From positions 1-64,000 of the forward strand of contig NZ_JANQTS010000098.1 of assembly GCF_030731595.1 (NCBI RefSeq): a stretch of DNA of 64,000 bases, read 5' to 3'. The DNA is from Yoonia sp. GTDB lineage: Bacteria > Pseudomonadota > Alphaproteobacteria > Rhodobacterales > Rhodobacteraceae. Of this stretch, positions 34,801 to 42,705 are shown piece after piece. The notes beneath the pieces are model-generated. The model was not told the DNA's origin. It saw only the letters and a list, made by a program, of their open reading frames with translations, and made no database searches. Position 1 is the first letter of the stretch; each line of letters starts with the position of its first letter. Made by a program: the position numbers and the translations under genes.

Positions 34801-36390
34801 GAAGTGCGACAGCGGACGATAAGTCGTGGACAAGACCGCAGAAGGCGTATCGTCCCCCATCGAGGCGATCATTTCCTTGCCGTCTTCTGCCATGGGCGCC
34901 AGCACCTGTTCCAGTTCTTCGATGCTGTAGCCTGCGGCGACCTGACGCTTGCGCAACTCGGCCCCTTCAAAGATCGCCTTTTCGGGGACATCGCGCATCA
35001 GATCATTCAGATCGATAACCTTCTCGACCCAATCCCCAAAGGGCTGGGACGCAGCAAGCTTATCTTTCAGCTCGGTGTCGTGGTAAAGACGCCCCTCGGC
35101 CATATCGACCGCGATCATCTGGCCGGGGCCAAGCGCGCCTTTTTCAACGACAGTGGCTTCATCGACAGGGACCATACCTACTTCGGACCCTGCCACCAGC
35201 AGGCCATCACCTGTCACGACATAGCGTAGGGGGCGCAGACCGTTCCGGTCCAGACCGCCGCAAACCCAACGACCATCGGTCATGGCAAGCGCTGCCGGAC
35301 CATCCCACGGTTCCATCACGGCGTTGCAATAGCCGTACATATCCTGCCAAGCCTGCGGCATCTCGACGGCCTGTTGCGACCACGCCTCTGGCACCATCAT
35401 GGTTTTGGCCATGGGTGCGTTGCGGCCTGCACGCACCAACACCTCGAACACAGAGTCAAGCGCACTAGAATCCGACGCCCCCGATGGGATGATCGGCTTG
35501 ATGTCTTCGGCCTTGTCACCAAAGGCGTTCGACGCCATCCGGATCTCGTGGCTGCGCATCCAGTTCACGTTGCCCTTGAGCGTGTTGATTTCGCCGTTAT
35601 GGGCCAACATGCGGAAAGGCTGGGCAAGCGACCATTGCGGGAAGGTATTGGTCGAATAGCGCTGGTGATAGATCGCAAAGGCGGACTCGAACCGTGCATC
35701 CATCAGGTCGGGATAGAACTCTGCCACCTGCTCGGCCAGCATCATGCCTTTGTAGATGATCGACCGGCAAGAGAAAGAACACAGGTACATGCCTGCAATA
35801 CCTGCTGCTGTCGCCGCTTTCTCGATCCGGCGGCGGATGATGTAGAGCTCGCGCTCGAATTGTTCTTCGTCCATGTCTTTGGCACAGCGGATCAGGATTT
35901 GTTCGATCTCGGGGCGGGTCGCGTTCGCCTTGTCACCCAGAACCTCGGTGTTCACCGGCACGTGACGCCAGCCATAGATATAGTGCCCCATTCGCAGCAC
36001 TTCGGATTCCACGATTGTGCGGCAGCGTTCCTGTGCGCTGAAATCTGTACGCGGCAAAAAGACCTGACCCACTGCAATCAGTTTGTCTTCAAGAGGCTCA
36101 TGCCCGGTGCGCCGGATCTGATCATAAAAGAAGGGAACAGGGATCTGGACATGAATACCAGCACCGTCGCCTGTCTTGCCATCCGCATCGACCGCACCGC
36201 GATGCCAGACAGCCTTGAGCGCATTAATGCCCTTTTCAACAACATCACGTGACGGGGTTCCGTCAATCGCAACAACAAGACCCACGCCGCAAGAGGCATG
36301 TTCGTCGTCGTCACGGTACAGACCATGTTCAGCCATCCACTGACGCTTGGCTTCTTCGGCCGCGACCCAGGCTTGGTCATATGTTGTCAT
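31858..36390 (-). CDS. gltB: Glutamate synthase, large subunit
   Basis: A 1510-residue enzyme that makes glutamate from glutamine and 2-oxoglutarate. The N-terminal class II amidotransferase has its catalytic cysteine at residue 34 (HASCGVGL), so a 33-residue propeptide should be removed. The FMN synthase domain and the Fe-S motif CIMVRQCQSNTCPVGVC follow, and the C-terminal GXGXG beta-helix contains GGTIVVRPP and GCGTNGCEYMTGG. The partner gltD lies upstream, separated by two unrelated secreted-protein genes. Confidence 0.97.
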   Translation of the reverse strand: MTTYDQAWVAAEEAKRQWMAEHGLYRDDDEHASCGVGLVVAIDGTPSRDVVEKGINALKAVWHRGAVDADGKTGDGAGIHVQIPVPFFYDQIRRTGHEPLEDKLIAVGQVFLPRTDFSAQERCRTIVESEVLRMGHYIYGWRHVPVNTEVLGDKANATRPEIEQILIRCAKDMDEEQFERELYIIRRRIEKAATAAGIAGMYLCSFSCRSIIYKGMMLAEQVAEFYPDLMDARFESAFAIYHQRYSTNTFPQWSLAQPFRMLAHNGEINTLKGNVNWMRSHEIRMASNAFGDKAEDIKPIIPSGASDSSALDSVFEVLVRAGRNAPMAKTMMVPEAWSQQAVEMPQAWQDMYGYCNAVMEPWDGPAALAMTDGRWVCGGLDRNGLRPLRYVVTGDGLLVAGSEVGMVPVDEATVVEKGALGPGQMIAVDMAEGRLYHDTELKDKLAASQPFGDWVEKVIDLNDLMRDVPEKAIFEGAELRKRQVAAGYSIEELEQVLAPMAEDGKEMIASMGDDTPSAVLSTTYRPLSHFFRQNFSQVTNPPIDSLRESRVMSLKTRFGNLKNVLDEDSSQTEILVLESPFVANAEFDEMVRQFGDSVAFIDCTFEAGHGSLNAGLQRIRAEAEDAVRSGAGHLVLTDQHQSEDHVPMPMILATSAVHSGLTAQGLRTFCSINVRAAECIDPHYFAVLIGCGATTVNAYLAQDSIADRLRRGLIDGSLTDATMRYRDAINAGLLKIMSKMGISVLSSYRGGLNFEAVGLSRAMVAEYFPGMHSRISGIGTSGIQTKLEEVHARGWKGGSDVLPIGGFYKARRSGEKHAWEAQTMHMLQAACNNASYALWQQYSKSMQSNPPIHLRDLLAIKPLGAPVPIEEVESITAIRKRFVTPGMSLGALSPEAHKTLNVAMNRIGAKSDSGEGGEDPAHFHPEPNGDNPSAKIKQVASGRFGVTAEYLNACEELEIKVAQGAKPGEGGQLPGMKVTDLIARLRHSTKGVTLISPPPHHDIYSIEDLAQLIYDLKQINPRCKVTVKLVSSSGVGTIAAGVAKAKADVILISGHNGGTGASPGTSIKYAGLPWEMGLTEAHQVLAMNNLRERITLRTDGGLRTGRDIVMAAMMGAEEYGIGTAALIAMGCIMVRQCQSNTCPVGVCTQDEALREKFTGNAEKVVNLITFYATEVREILASIGARSLDDVIGRADLLTQVSRGSAHLDDLDLNPLLITVDGAHKITYDRNRPRNPVDDTLDAQIVKDAARFLNDGEKMQLDYAVQNTLRTIGTRTSSHIVQQFGMRNALQPDHLTVKLRGSAGQSLGAFAAPGLKLEVSGDANDYVGKGLSGGTIVVRPPMVSPLVASENTIIGNTVLYGATAGYLFAAGRAGERFAVRNSGAHVVIEGCGTNGCEYMTGGVAVILGSIGANFGAGMTGGMAYLYDPKGHAADLINMETLVTCPVTVAHWHDQLKGLIERHAKETGSRKAADILQHWEAEKGSFLQICPKEMLIHLKHPLSVEQTAIPAE

Positions 36391-36445
36391 CGGTACTTCC
36401 TTTCTTGGGCGGGACCACCACTCGGGATGGCTTGCATTCAGGTCT

Positions 36446-37117
36446 TTAAGAAATCGCTACACCGCAGCCATGTTTTGGCGAGGCGCTCAGAAAACCCGGT
36501 TCACCGGGGTAGATGAATTCAACCGGACGGTTGGCACGTTCAAACGACCCGTTCGGTGTTGTGACAGTGCCGGTTCCGGACAAGAACATGCGCCAGTTGC
36601 GGTTGATGAATTCATTGCCTTGTGCGGACCAGATTTCATTTCCGTCCGCGTCAAAGGCGGTAATATCATAGCTTGTTTCATCAAGTGTGACGCCATCAAT
36701 GGTGATCTGACGCCCTGTGAGCGTGTCCTGACCAACATAACGCGTGGTGCCAATCTCGTCGGACAACGTCCGAAAATCATAGTCGTCCACACCGGTGGCA
36801 ATAAGATCAGAAAGCGAGGCTGGCTCTGCAGGAGCCGCTTCAAGACGTTCGCGGTGCCCGCTGTTCACATGAAAGCTGCTGATCCACTGGGTTTCGCCAT
36901 CAATCTCACCCACATAGGTCAGACCGGTTTCGTCAAGGCTGACGCGGCGTTGATGGTCGGCAGGGTCGGCCTGACAGGTAAAGTGATGATCGACCTGACA
37001 GCTTTCGCTTTGCACTGTCAGATAGGCATCACAGCCTGCAGGAAGGCTGAAGGTCGCGGGTCTTTCCTGTGCCATCACCGGCCCCGCCAGACACAGTAAT
37101 CCGACTGCGATCCTCAT
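36446..37117 (-). CDS. Secreted hypothetical protein, second of a tandem pair
   Basis: A 223-residue protein with a signal peptide (MRIAVGLLCLAGPVMAQ). The mature part starts with a cysteine cluster (CDAYLTVQSESCQVDHHFTC) and ends with HGCG. It also has PVEFIYPGEPGF near the C-terminus. These landmarks recur in the upstream neighbour (CEATLTVQSKGC, PVEFIYPGETGF), so the two are paralogues. The start overlaps the neighbour's stop (ATGA, 37114-37117). Four conserved cysteines suggest two disulfides in the periplasm. No known family was recognised. Confidence 0.82.
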   Translation of the reverse strand: MRIAVGLLCLAGPVMAQERPATFSLPAGCDAYLTVQSESCQVDHHFTCQADPADHQRRVSLDETGLTYVGEIDGETQWISSFHVNSGHRERLEAAPAEPASLSDLIATGVDDYDFRTLSDEIGTTRYVGQDTLTGRQITIDGVTLDETSYDITAFDADGNEIWSAQGNEFINRNWRMFLSGTGTVTTPNGSFERANRPVEFIYPGEPGFLSASPKHGCGVAIS

Positions 37118-37782
37118 GGCCGGAACCCCGATTCAATCACGTTGCATTCATACTGTGGCTGATCCGAAAAGAACCCGGTTTCACCTGGATAGATGAATTC
37201 GACAGGAGACATGTCGATCACTTGCGACGGATTATCTGCGGGCCATGTTTCGCCGAAAAAGAACAGGCGGTGCTTTTCGCTGACAAATTGGCGGCCGTTG
37301 CTGGCATCGATCTCATTGCCGTCGCGATCAAGGGTGCGCCCTTGAAACTCTGTGTTGAGCAGTGTTTCCCCGTCAATCACGGTTGTCTCGCCTGTCAGCA
37401 TGTCAAAGCCGACGTTCCGCTCGATCCCCTCTTCGGTCTCAAGCGTGAAATCCCATGTGTCGATCTGGGATGCGAAGAGTTCGGTCAGCGAGGCTGGGTC
37501 TGTTGCTGGGGTGATCAGGCTTTCGTTGCCGGTCACCTTATAAGCTTCCATCCACTGAAATTCTGCATCCACTCTTTGCACACTAAAGACACCGGATTGC
37601 GAGATCAGTGCGATCCACTGATCGCCCGGATCGTCCGCCGCACACTGCCAGACGTTGATCATCACACAACCTTTGCTTTGGACAGTCAGCGTCGCTTCGC
37701 AGCCCTCAGGTGCGGCAAAACTTTGCTGTGCTGCGGCCGGGGCGGCGGCAAGCAGGGCGGTGAGGATGATCCAAGGCTTCAT
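37114..37782 (-). CDS. Secreted hypothetical protein, first of a tandem pair
   Basis: A 222-residue paralogue of the downstream protein, with a signal peptide (MKPWIILTALLAAAPAAAQQ). Cysteines stand in CEATLTVQSKGC, NVWQC and the final YECN, in the same order as in the neighbour. A beta-rich middle and the PVEFIYPGETGF segment are shared. It lies 42 bases after gltD and 5' of gltB, so both proteins are probably co-expressed with glutamate synthase. Function unknown. Confidence 0.82.
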   Translation of the reverse strand: MKPWIILTALLAAAPAAAQQSFAAPEGCEATLTVQSKGCVMINVWQCAADDPGDQWIALISQSGVFSVQRVDAEFQWMEAYKVTGNESLITPATDPASLTELFASQIDTWDFTLETEEGIERNVGFDMLTGETTVIDGETLLNTEFQGRTLDRDGNEIDASNGRQFVSEKHRLFFFGETWPADNPSQVIDMSPVEFIYPGETGFFSDQPQYECNVIESGFRP

Positions 37783-37823
37783 GTTTCATTGACCTTTCAG
37801 ACAGGGATTGCAGGCGTATTTGA

Positions 37824-39251
37824 TCACTCGGCGGCAACCGTGGCGGCTTGACCCAGATACTCCAACATTGCGGTGGCGGCGTCACGCCCATCGCGAATGG
37901 CCCAGACAACAAGCGAAGCACCGCGCACGATGTCGCCAGCAGCATAGACACCTTCAAGGCTGGTGGCACCGGAGCCAAAGTCTGCCTTGATGGTACCCCA
38001 GCGTGTCACTTCCAGTCCTTCAACCCCCCAAAGCTGGGGCAGGTCTTCTGGCTCGAAGCCCAGCGCCTTGATCACGATGTCAGCGCCTTCGACATAGTCG
38101 GCACCCTCAATCACCTCAGGTGCCTGACGACCTGTTGCATCCGGTGCGCCAAGGCGCATTTTCTGTACCTTCACGCCAGTGACTGCATCGCCCTCAAACC
38201 CATCAGGCGCAGAGAGCCAGACAAATTCGACACCTTCTTCCTCGGCGTTCTGCACTTCGCGCTGCGAACCGGGCATGTTGGCCTTGTCCCGGCGATAGAG
38301 GCACTTCACGCTTTGCGCACCTTGGCGGATCGCTGTGCGGACACAGTCCATAGCGGTATCACCGCCACCGATCACGACCACCCGCTTGCCGCTGGCATTC
38401 AGTTCGCCGCTGTCAAATGCGGGCACGTCATCACCAAAGGACTTGCGGTTGCTCGCGGTCAGATAGTCGATTGCATTCACGATGCCTTCGGCTCCTGAAT
38501 CTGGCAGATCCCTTGTCTTGTAGACACCGGTTGCGATCAGTACGGCGTCATGCTTTCCACGGATTGCATCAAAGGACAGATCCTCGCCGACGTTGCAGTT
38601 CAGCACGAACTGCACGCCGCCATCCTCAAGCTGGGCCATGCGTTGCATCACGATGTCTTTTTCCAGCTTGAAACCGGGGATACCATAGGTCAGCAACCCG
38701 CCCCCGCGGTCATAGCGGTCGTAAACAGTGATCTGAATACCCTGACGGCGCAACATATCTGCCGCGGCAAGGCCAGCAGGACCCGCCCCGATGATACCAA
38801 CGCTCTCGGACCGCTCTGCATGAGGGCGGATCGGCTTGACCCATCCCTGTTCAAACGCGGTATCTGTGATGTACTTCTCGACCGAGCCGATGGTGACGGT
38901 GCCATGGCCGGATTGCTCAATCACGCAATTGCCTTCGCAAAGGCGATCCTGCGGGCAGATGCGTCCGCAGATTTCAGGGAAGGTATTGGTGGCCTGACTG
39001 ATTTCATAGGCTTCTTCCAACCGGCCTTCGGCCGTCAGGCGCAGCCAATCAGGGATATTGTTGTGCAAAGGACAATGGGTCTGGCAGTAGGGAACACCAC
39101 ACTGGCTGCAACGGCTTGCCTGCTCTTCCGCCTTGTCACGCGCATACTCTGCATAGATTTCGCCAAAGTCCTGCTTGCGCAGGTTTGGAGGGCGCTTTTC
39201 GGGCATATCCCGGGCGACCTGTGTGAACTTCAACATCTTTTGGCCAGCCAT
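37824..39251 (-). CDS. gltD: Glutamate synthase, small subunit
   Basis: A 475-residue FAD/NADPH protein feeding electrons to GltB. N-terminal cysteine motifs are CSQCGVPYCQTHCP and CGRICPQDRLCEGNC for 4Fe-4S clusters. Nucleotide folds are IIGAGPAGLAAADM and VVVIGGGDTAMDCV. It opens the minus-strand series gltD, secreted pair, gltB. A GGGAGGATG-type ribosome site lies before the ATG. Confidence 0.97.
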   Translation of the reverse strand: MAGQKMLKFTQVARDMPEKRPPNLRKQDFGEIYAEYARDKAEEQASRCSQCGVPYCQTHCPLHNNIPDWLRLTAEGRLEEAYEISQATNTFPEICGRICPQDRLCEGNCVIEQSGHGTVTIGSVEKYITDTAFEQGWVKPIRPHAERSESVGIIGAGPAGLAAADMLRRQGIQITVYDRYDRGGGLLTYGIPGFKLEKDIVMQRMAQLEDGGVQFVLNCNVGEDLSFDAIRGKHDAVLIATGVYKTRDLPDSGAEGIVNAIDYLTASNRKSFGDDVPAFDSGELNASGKRVVVIGGGDTAMDCVRTAIRQGAQSVKCLYRRDKANMPGSQREVQNAEEEGVEFVWLSAPDGFEGDAVTGVKVQKMRLGAPDATGRQAPEVIEGADYVEGADIVIKALGFEPEDLPQLWGVEGLEVTRWGTIKADFGSGATSLEGVYAAGDIVRGASLVVWAIRDGRDAATAMLEYLGQAATVAAE

Positions 39252-39384
39252 GTGCCATCCTCCCGGAATTCGTCAGAGAATGCCTTTTAAAACGCGCTAT
39301 TTGAAATGAAAAGGCAGTATTACTGACCTATATACGATTAAATCTCAGCGCCGTGGTGGTAGTTGGTGTCATTTATCGCATTTT

Positions 39385-39404
39385 TAGGTCCGGTTTGCGA
39401 CCTA
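39385..39404. promoter_or_regulatory. Inverted repeat TAGGTC-N8-GACCTA between gltD and uppP
   Basis: Perfect six-base arms around CGGTTTGC. The right arm extends to GACCTATATA (39399-39408), and the same ten bases occur at 39325-39334, nearer gltD. A shared operator for the divergent gltD and uppP genes is possible; no regulator is known. Confidence 0.4.
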
Positions 39405-39468
39405 TATATGCTCTTTCCATGAAACTATTGGCGGTTAGGTTGAGGCGACCGAATCAAAGTCCGGACAC

Positions 39469-40272
39469 ATGACAACATTCAATTTACTCCTCATCGCCCT
39501 GATCCAAGGCATAACTGAATTCCTGCCGGTGTCTTCGTCGGGTCACTTGATCCTGCTCCCGTCTCTCACGGGTCTGGAAGATCAGGGACAGGTGATCGAT
39601 GTGGCGGCCCATGTGGGCACGCTTGCAGCTGTTGTGTTGTACTTCTGGTCGGATGTCAGGCTGGCACTTGCAGGCACGATGCGACTTGTTCGGGGAAAGG
39701 TCGACACCAAGGGGGCTTTCCTTGCTCTCTGCCTGTTGATCGCGACAGTGCCCGTGATCGTTGTCGGCTTTCTCTTGAAGATCACCGGTTTGTCGGACGC
39801 CATGCGCGGTATCGCGGTCATCGGCTGGGCGATGATCATCTTTGGCATCTTGCTCTATTGGGCAGACCAGACCGGGCCGATCGAGAAAACAACCGAGACG
39901 TGGTCGCTCAAGGACGCATTCAAGATGGGGCTTTGGCAGGCGGTGGCACTGATCCCCGGCACGTCACGCTCTGGGATCACGATCACGGCGGGACGGATGC
40001 TGGGCTATACCCGCACCGATGCAGCCAGATTGTCGATGCTGATGTCGATCCCGACAATCATCGCCTCTGCCGCACTCTTGAGCCTTGATGTGATCGGATC
40101 AGCCGATTCCGGCGCGCTACGCGATATCGGGATCGTCGCGACCATGTCATTTGCAGCTGCGCTTCTGGCACTCACCCTGATGATGCGGTTGCTGAAATCA
40201 GTAAGCTTCACACCCTATGTGATCTACCGGATTGCCCTTGGCGTCGTCTTGCTCTGGATCGCTTATACTTAA
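39469..40272 (+). CDS. uppP: Undecaprenyl-diphosphate phosphatase
   Basis: A 267-residue inner-membrane enzyme that recycles the lipid carrier used for peptidoglycan and polysaccharide. The two catalytic regions are EFLPVSSSGHLIL (residues 17-29) and PGTSRSGITITAGRMLG (near residue 165). About eight membrane segments. The gene ends four bases into the convergent NDUFA9-like gene. The product also serves the EPS genes further right. Confidence 0.96.
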   Translation: MTTFNLLLIALIQGITEFLPVSSSGHLILLPSLTGLEDQGQVIDVAAHVGTLAAVVLYFWSDVRLALAGTMRLVRGKVDTKGAFLALCLLIATVPVIVVGFLLKITGLSDAMRGIAVIGWAMIIFGILLYWADQTGPIEKTTETWSLKDAFKMGLWQAVALIPGTSRSGITITAGRMLGYTRTDAARLSMLMSIPTIIASAALLSLDVIGSADSGALRDIGIVATMSFAAALLALTLMMRLLKSVSFTPYVIYRIALGVVLLWIAYT

Positions 40273-41249
40273 GCCCGCAGATTCTTGGCCGATTCCTTGA
40301 TCGCGGCATACTGGCCCGAGGGACGGAAGCGCCACAGATAATCCGGCAAGACAGCCTCCATCGCGGTGGGCTGGATGCCCAGCGCTTCAAAACCACGCGC
40401 GGTATCCGACACCACATTATCTACCGCAAGATTAATCACCTGATCCTTGGTAACAGGGCCCTTGATCAAACCAAAGGAAACCGCGCGCAAAACGCCAAAT
40501 CCAAAGGCCATAACACGCGCCGCCCAGAAAGGCGTATCGACAATCAACCGGCGGCGGCGGATCACACCCAACATCAACTGCATCAATTCGCGGAATGTAT
40601 GCACATCGGGACCACCGAGTTCGTAAATGCCGCCTGCAACTTGACCCGTCACCCCCTTTACGGCAGCAGCAGCCACATCATCAACAAAGACCGGTTGAAA
40701 CCGGGTTCCTGCGCCAATAATAGGCAGGATAGGTCCAAGACGGGACATGCCCGCAAAGCGGTTAAAAAACTGGTCTTCAGCACCAAAGATGATCGACGGG
40801 CGCAAGATCACGGCATCAGGCATATATTGCAGAACGCCCGCCTCGCCCGCTGCTTTGGTTTGCGAATATTGGCTGGGAGCCTCTGCGTCCGCCCCAATAG
40901 CAGAGATATGGACCATGCGGGCAACGCCATGCGCCGCTGCGATACGTGCAATACGCGCGGCACCTTCAGCCTGGACTGCCGCAAAGGTATTCTTGCCGGT
41001 TTCATCCAGCACGCCCACGCAATTGACGACGGCATCGGCGCCTTGGGTCACGGCGGCAACACTGGCATCATCGCGGATATTGCAAAAGACGGGCTCGACC
41101 TGCCCCACGACACCATAAGGGCGCACGAACATCGCCTCGTTGGTATTGCGGACGGCCACGCGAACGCGCCAGCCCTCTTTCGCCATACGGCGGGCAATAT
41201 AGCGGCCGACAAAACCGGATCCGCCAAAAATGGTGACAAGCTTGGACAT
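40269..41249 (-). CDS. NDUFA9-like NAD(P)-binding protein (complex I accessory type)
   Basis: A 326-residue atypical SDR with FGGSGFVGRYIARRMA at the N-terminus. This group includes the mitochondrial complex I subunit NDUFA9 and its alphaproteobacterial counterparts. No YxxxK catalytic pair is obvious, in line with a structural or cofactor-binding role. The C-terminal part carries PDYLWRFRPSGQY. No nuo genes are in the window. Confidence 0.85.
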   Translation of the reverse strand: MSKLVTIFGGSGFVGRYIARRMAKEGWRVRVAVRNTNEAMFVRPYGVVGQVEPVFCNIRDDASVAAVTQGADAVVNCVGVLDETGKNTFAAVQAEGAARIARIAAAHGVARMVHISAIGADAEAPSQYSQTKAAGEAGVLQYMPDAVILRPSIIFGAEDQFFNRFAGMSRLGPILPIIGAGTRFQPVFVDDVAAAAVKGVTGQVAGGIYELGGPDVHTFRELMQLMLGVIRRRRLIVDTPFWAARVMAFGFGVLRAVSFGLIKGPVTKDQVINLAVDNVVSDTARGFEALGIQPTAMEAVLPDYLWRFRPSGQYAAIKESAKNLRA

Positions 41250-41357
41250 CGCTGGACCTCGTGCAATTGCAGGGGTGGTTTACCTGCCCCCCCCAGAGCA
41301 GACAAGCCGCAATCCGGAGGATTCAGGCAAGGCAGTCGATTTTGTCTTCGAATCGCG

Positions 41358-41386
41358 TTGACAGTACCCCCAAGCGGGCTTAAATC
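41358..41386 (+). promoter_or_regulatory. Sigma-70 promoter of tRNA-Leu
   Basis: TTGACA at 41358-41363, a 17-base spacer, TAAATC at 41381-41386. The tRNA begins 17 bases later at 41403. Confidence 0.6.
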
Positions 41387-41402
41387 CCGCCGAACGTGAC
41401 CT

Positions 41403-41489
41403 GCCCAGGTGGCGGAATTGGTAGACGCGCCAGCTTCAGGTGCTGGTGTCTGTATGGACGTGGAGGTTCGAGTCCTCTCCTGGGCACCA
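41403..41489 (+). tRNA. tRNA-Leu (CAG anticodon)
   Basis: An 87-base gene with encoded CCA. The acceptor pairs GCCCAGG with CCTGGGC, the D loop carries GGTAGACGCG, the anticodon loop is TT-CAG-GT in a CCAGC/GCTGG stem, a long variable arm follows as expected for leucine, and the T arm is GGTTCGAGTCC. Confidence 0.97.
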
Positions 41490-42220
41490 TTACTAATCTA
41501 AAAATACATTTACTTCATATGTTTAGAAGATCCTCTTGGATCTTTATCCCACAGCCTATCCCACAGTCTTTGGATCGCTTGGCATGTTTCGATATGTCAG
41601 CGAGGCCACTACTGCTTTGGTTGGTACATTCTGGTGTAGTCGAAGTCTCAATTGCCTCTTTTCGCTTGCAGGTCAGTTCAATGAACCGTGGAGGGCGGCA
41701 AGGGCAAAGCCCGTCCTGCGGCCTGGCGGGGCCGTGACAACCGGGTGGAGGGCGTGAATTTGGGAGGGAACCGCGCGCCAGCGCGTGAGAGGAAAGCGGT
41801 CCCTGTCCACTGTTGATGCCAAGGCTGCCGCCAAGCGGGTGCTGTCGTTGATTTCTGGCAGGTGGCCTCTGCACGTTGGGCAACCATTGGGAACTGCGTC
41901 ACGCTTGGAATCGACCGTTTGAGACCGATCCCGTGTGAAACAGTTTCTTGACTTGATCGCGAGCGGGCACATCACGCGCAAGATTTTCGCTGCGGTTGAG
42001 ATCATGGAATCAAACGATACGCCCGCCAGCGACTTTCTATGTATTTATCGCATGAATTCAGGCGCTTGCGCCTAAAAGTACGGACTCTGGTGTGCCACTT
42101 TTGGCTCGGGGAGTATTGTCGGGCGGCTTGAACGAAAAATCGCTCGGGTTAACCTCTGTCAAAGAACACATCCAAAAAAGGATTAGAATCACGCTTAGGT
42201 TAACCGAAAGGGTGAAAACG
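41490..42220. other. 731-base stretch 3' of tRNA-Leu without a supported gene
   Basis: No reading frame here has a ribosome site plus a recognisable product. It contains a G+C-rich coding-like segment (about 41690-42000) broken by stops in all frames read, possibly a decayed mobile gene, and the usp leader with two GGTTAACC palindromes. No integrase and no repeat of the tRNA 3' end were found. Confidence 0.5.
42147..42205. promoter_or_regulatory. Twin GGTTAACC palindromes upstream of usp
   Basis: The same eight-base palindrome occurs at 42147-42154 and 42198-42205, centres 51 bases apart (about five helical turns). The second ends 15 bases before the usp ATG. Candidate paired operator; regulator unknown. 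Confidence 0.4.
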
Positions 42221-42655
42221 ATGTTCAAGAATATAACTGTTGGAATTGATGGATCAGACCATTGCTGGCGCGCTTTGGACTTGGCATGCGATCTGGCAAA
42301 GCACTACGAGGGCAAGATCCATTTGGTTCACGCTCCGGAAATTCCGCCGTCAGCGATGGTCATCGGGATTGGCGCGATTGATATGCCCGTTGATATGGAG
42401 CAGATCATGGCAACCGGACAAGCGGTGATGGTGCAAGCCGCAAAGCGTGCACGCGCGAATGGATCAGAGCCAGCCAGCCAGATTGTGCGCATTGGCACCC
42501 CCGCATCCGAAGTTATTCACACAGCCGAGGCCACGAGTTCCGATCTGATCGTCACAGGACGGCGTGGCGTCGGCGGCATGGCAAGTCTGTTTCTGGGCAG
42601 CACCTCGCAGAAGATCGCTCATGAGGCGCAATGTGCCGTCTTGACGGTCAAGTAG
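42221..42655 (+). CDS. Universal stress protein
   Basis: A 144-residue single UspA domain. It starts MFKNITVGIDGSDHCWRAL and has the ATP-binding pattern G-RRGVGGM-...-FLGSTSQKI near the C-terminus. The start at 42221 has AAAGGG upstream; earlier in-frame starts would include the palindromic leader. Relatives bind ATP and act in survival under starvation or low oxygen. Confidence 0.9.
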   Translation: MFKNITVGIDGSDHCWRALDLACDLAKHYEGKIHLVHAPEIPPSAMVIGIGAIDMPVDMEQIMATGQAVMVQAAKRARANGSEPASQIVRIGTPASEVIHTAEATSSDLIVTGRRGVGGMASLFLGSTSQKIAHEAQCAVLTVK

Positions 42656-42668
42656 CCCGATGACCGTT

Positions 42669-42699
42669 GGCTACGATAAAGCGGCCCCTGTCGTAGTCC
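42669..42699. terminator. Weak hairpin between convergent usp and hydrolase genes
   Basis: CTACGA and TCGTAG pair across a 14-base loop, extended by GG/CC with one bulge. No T-run, so this is a weak call. Confidence 0.3.
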
Positions 42700-42705
42700 G
42701 CCTGT

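Noticed and set aside
34018-35229. A 403-residue frame antisense to gltB
   Set aside because: It lies fully within gltB, whose motifs are intact; the frame is a codon-bias shadow.
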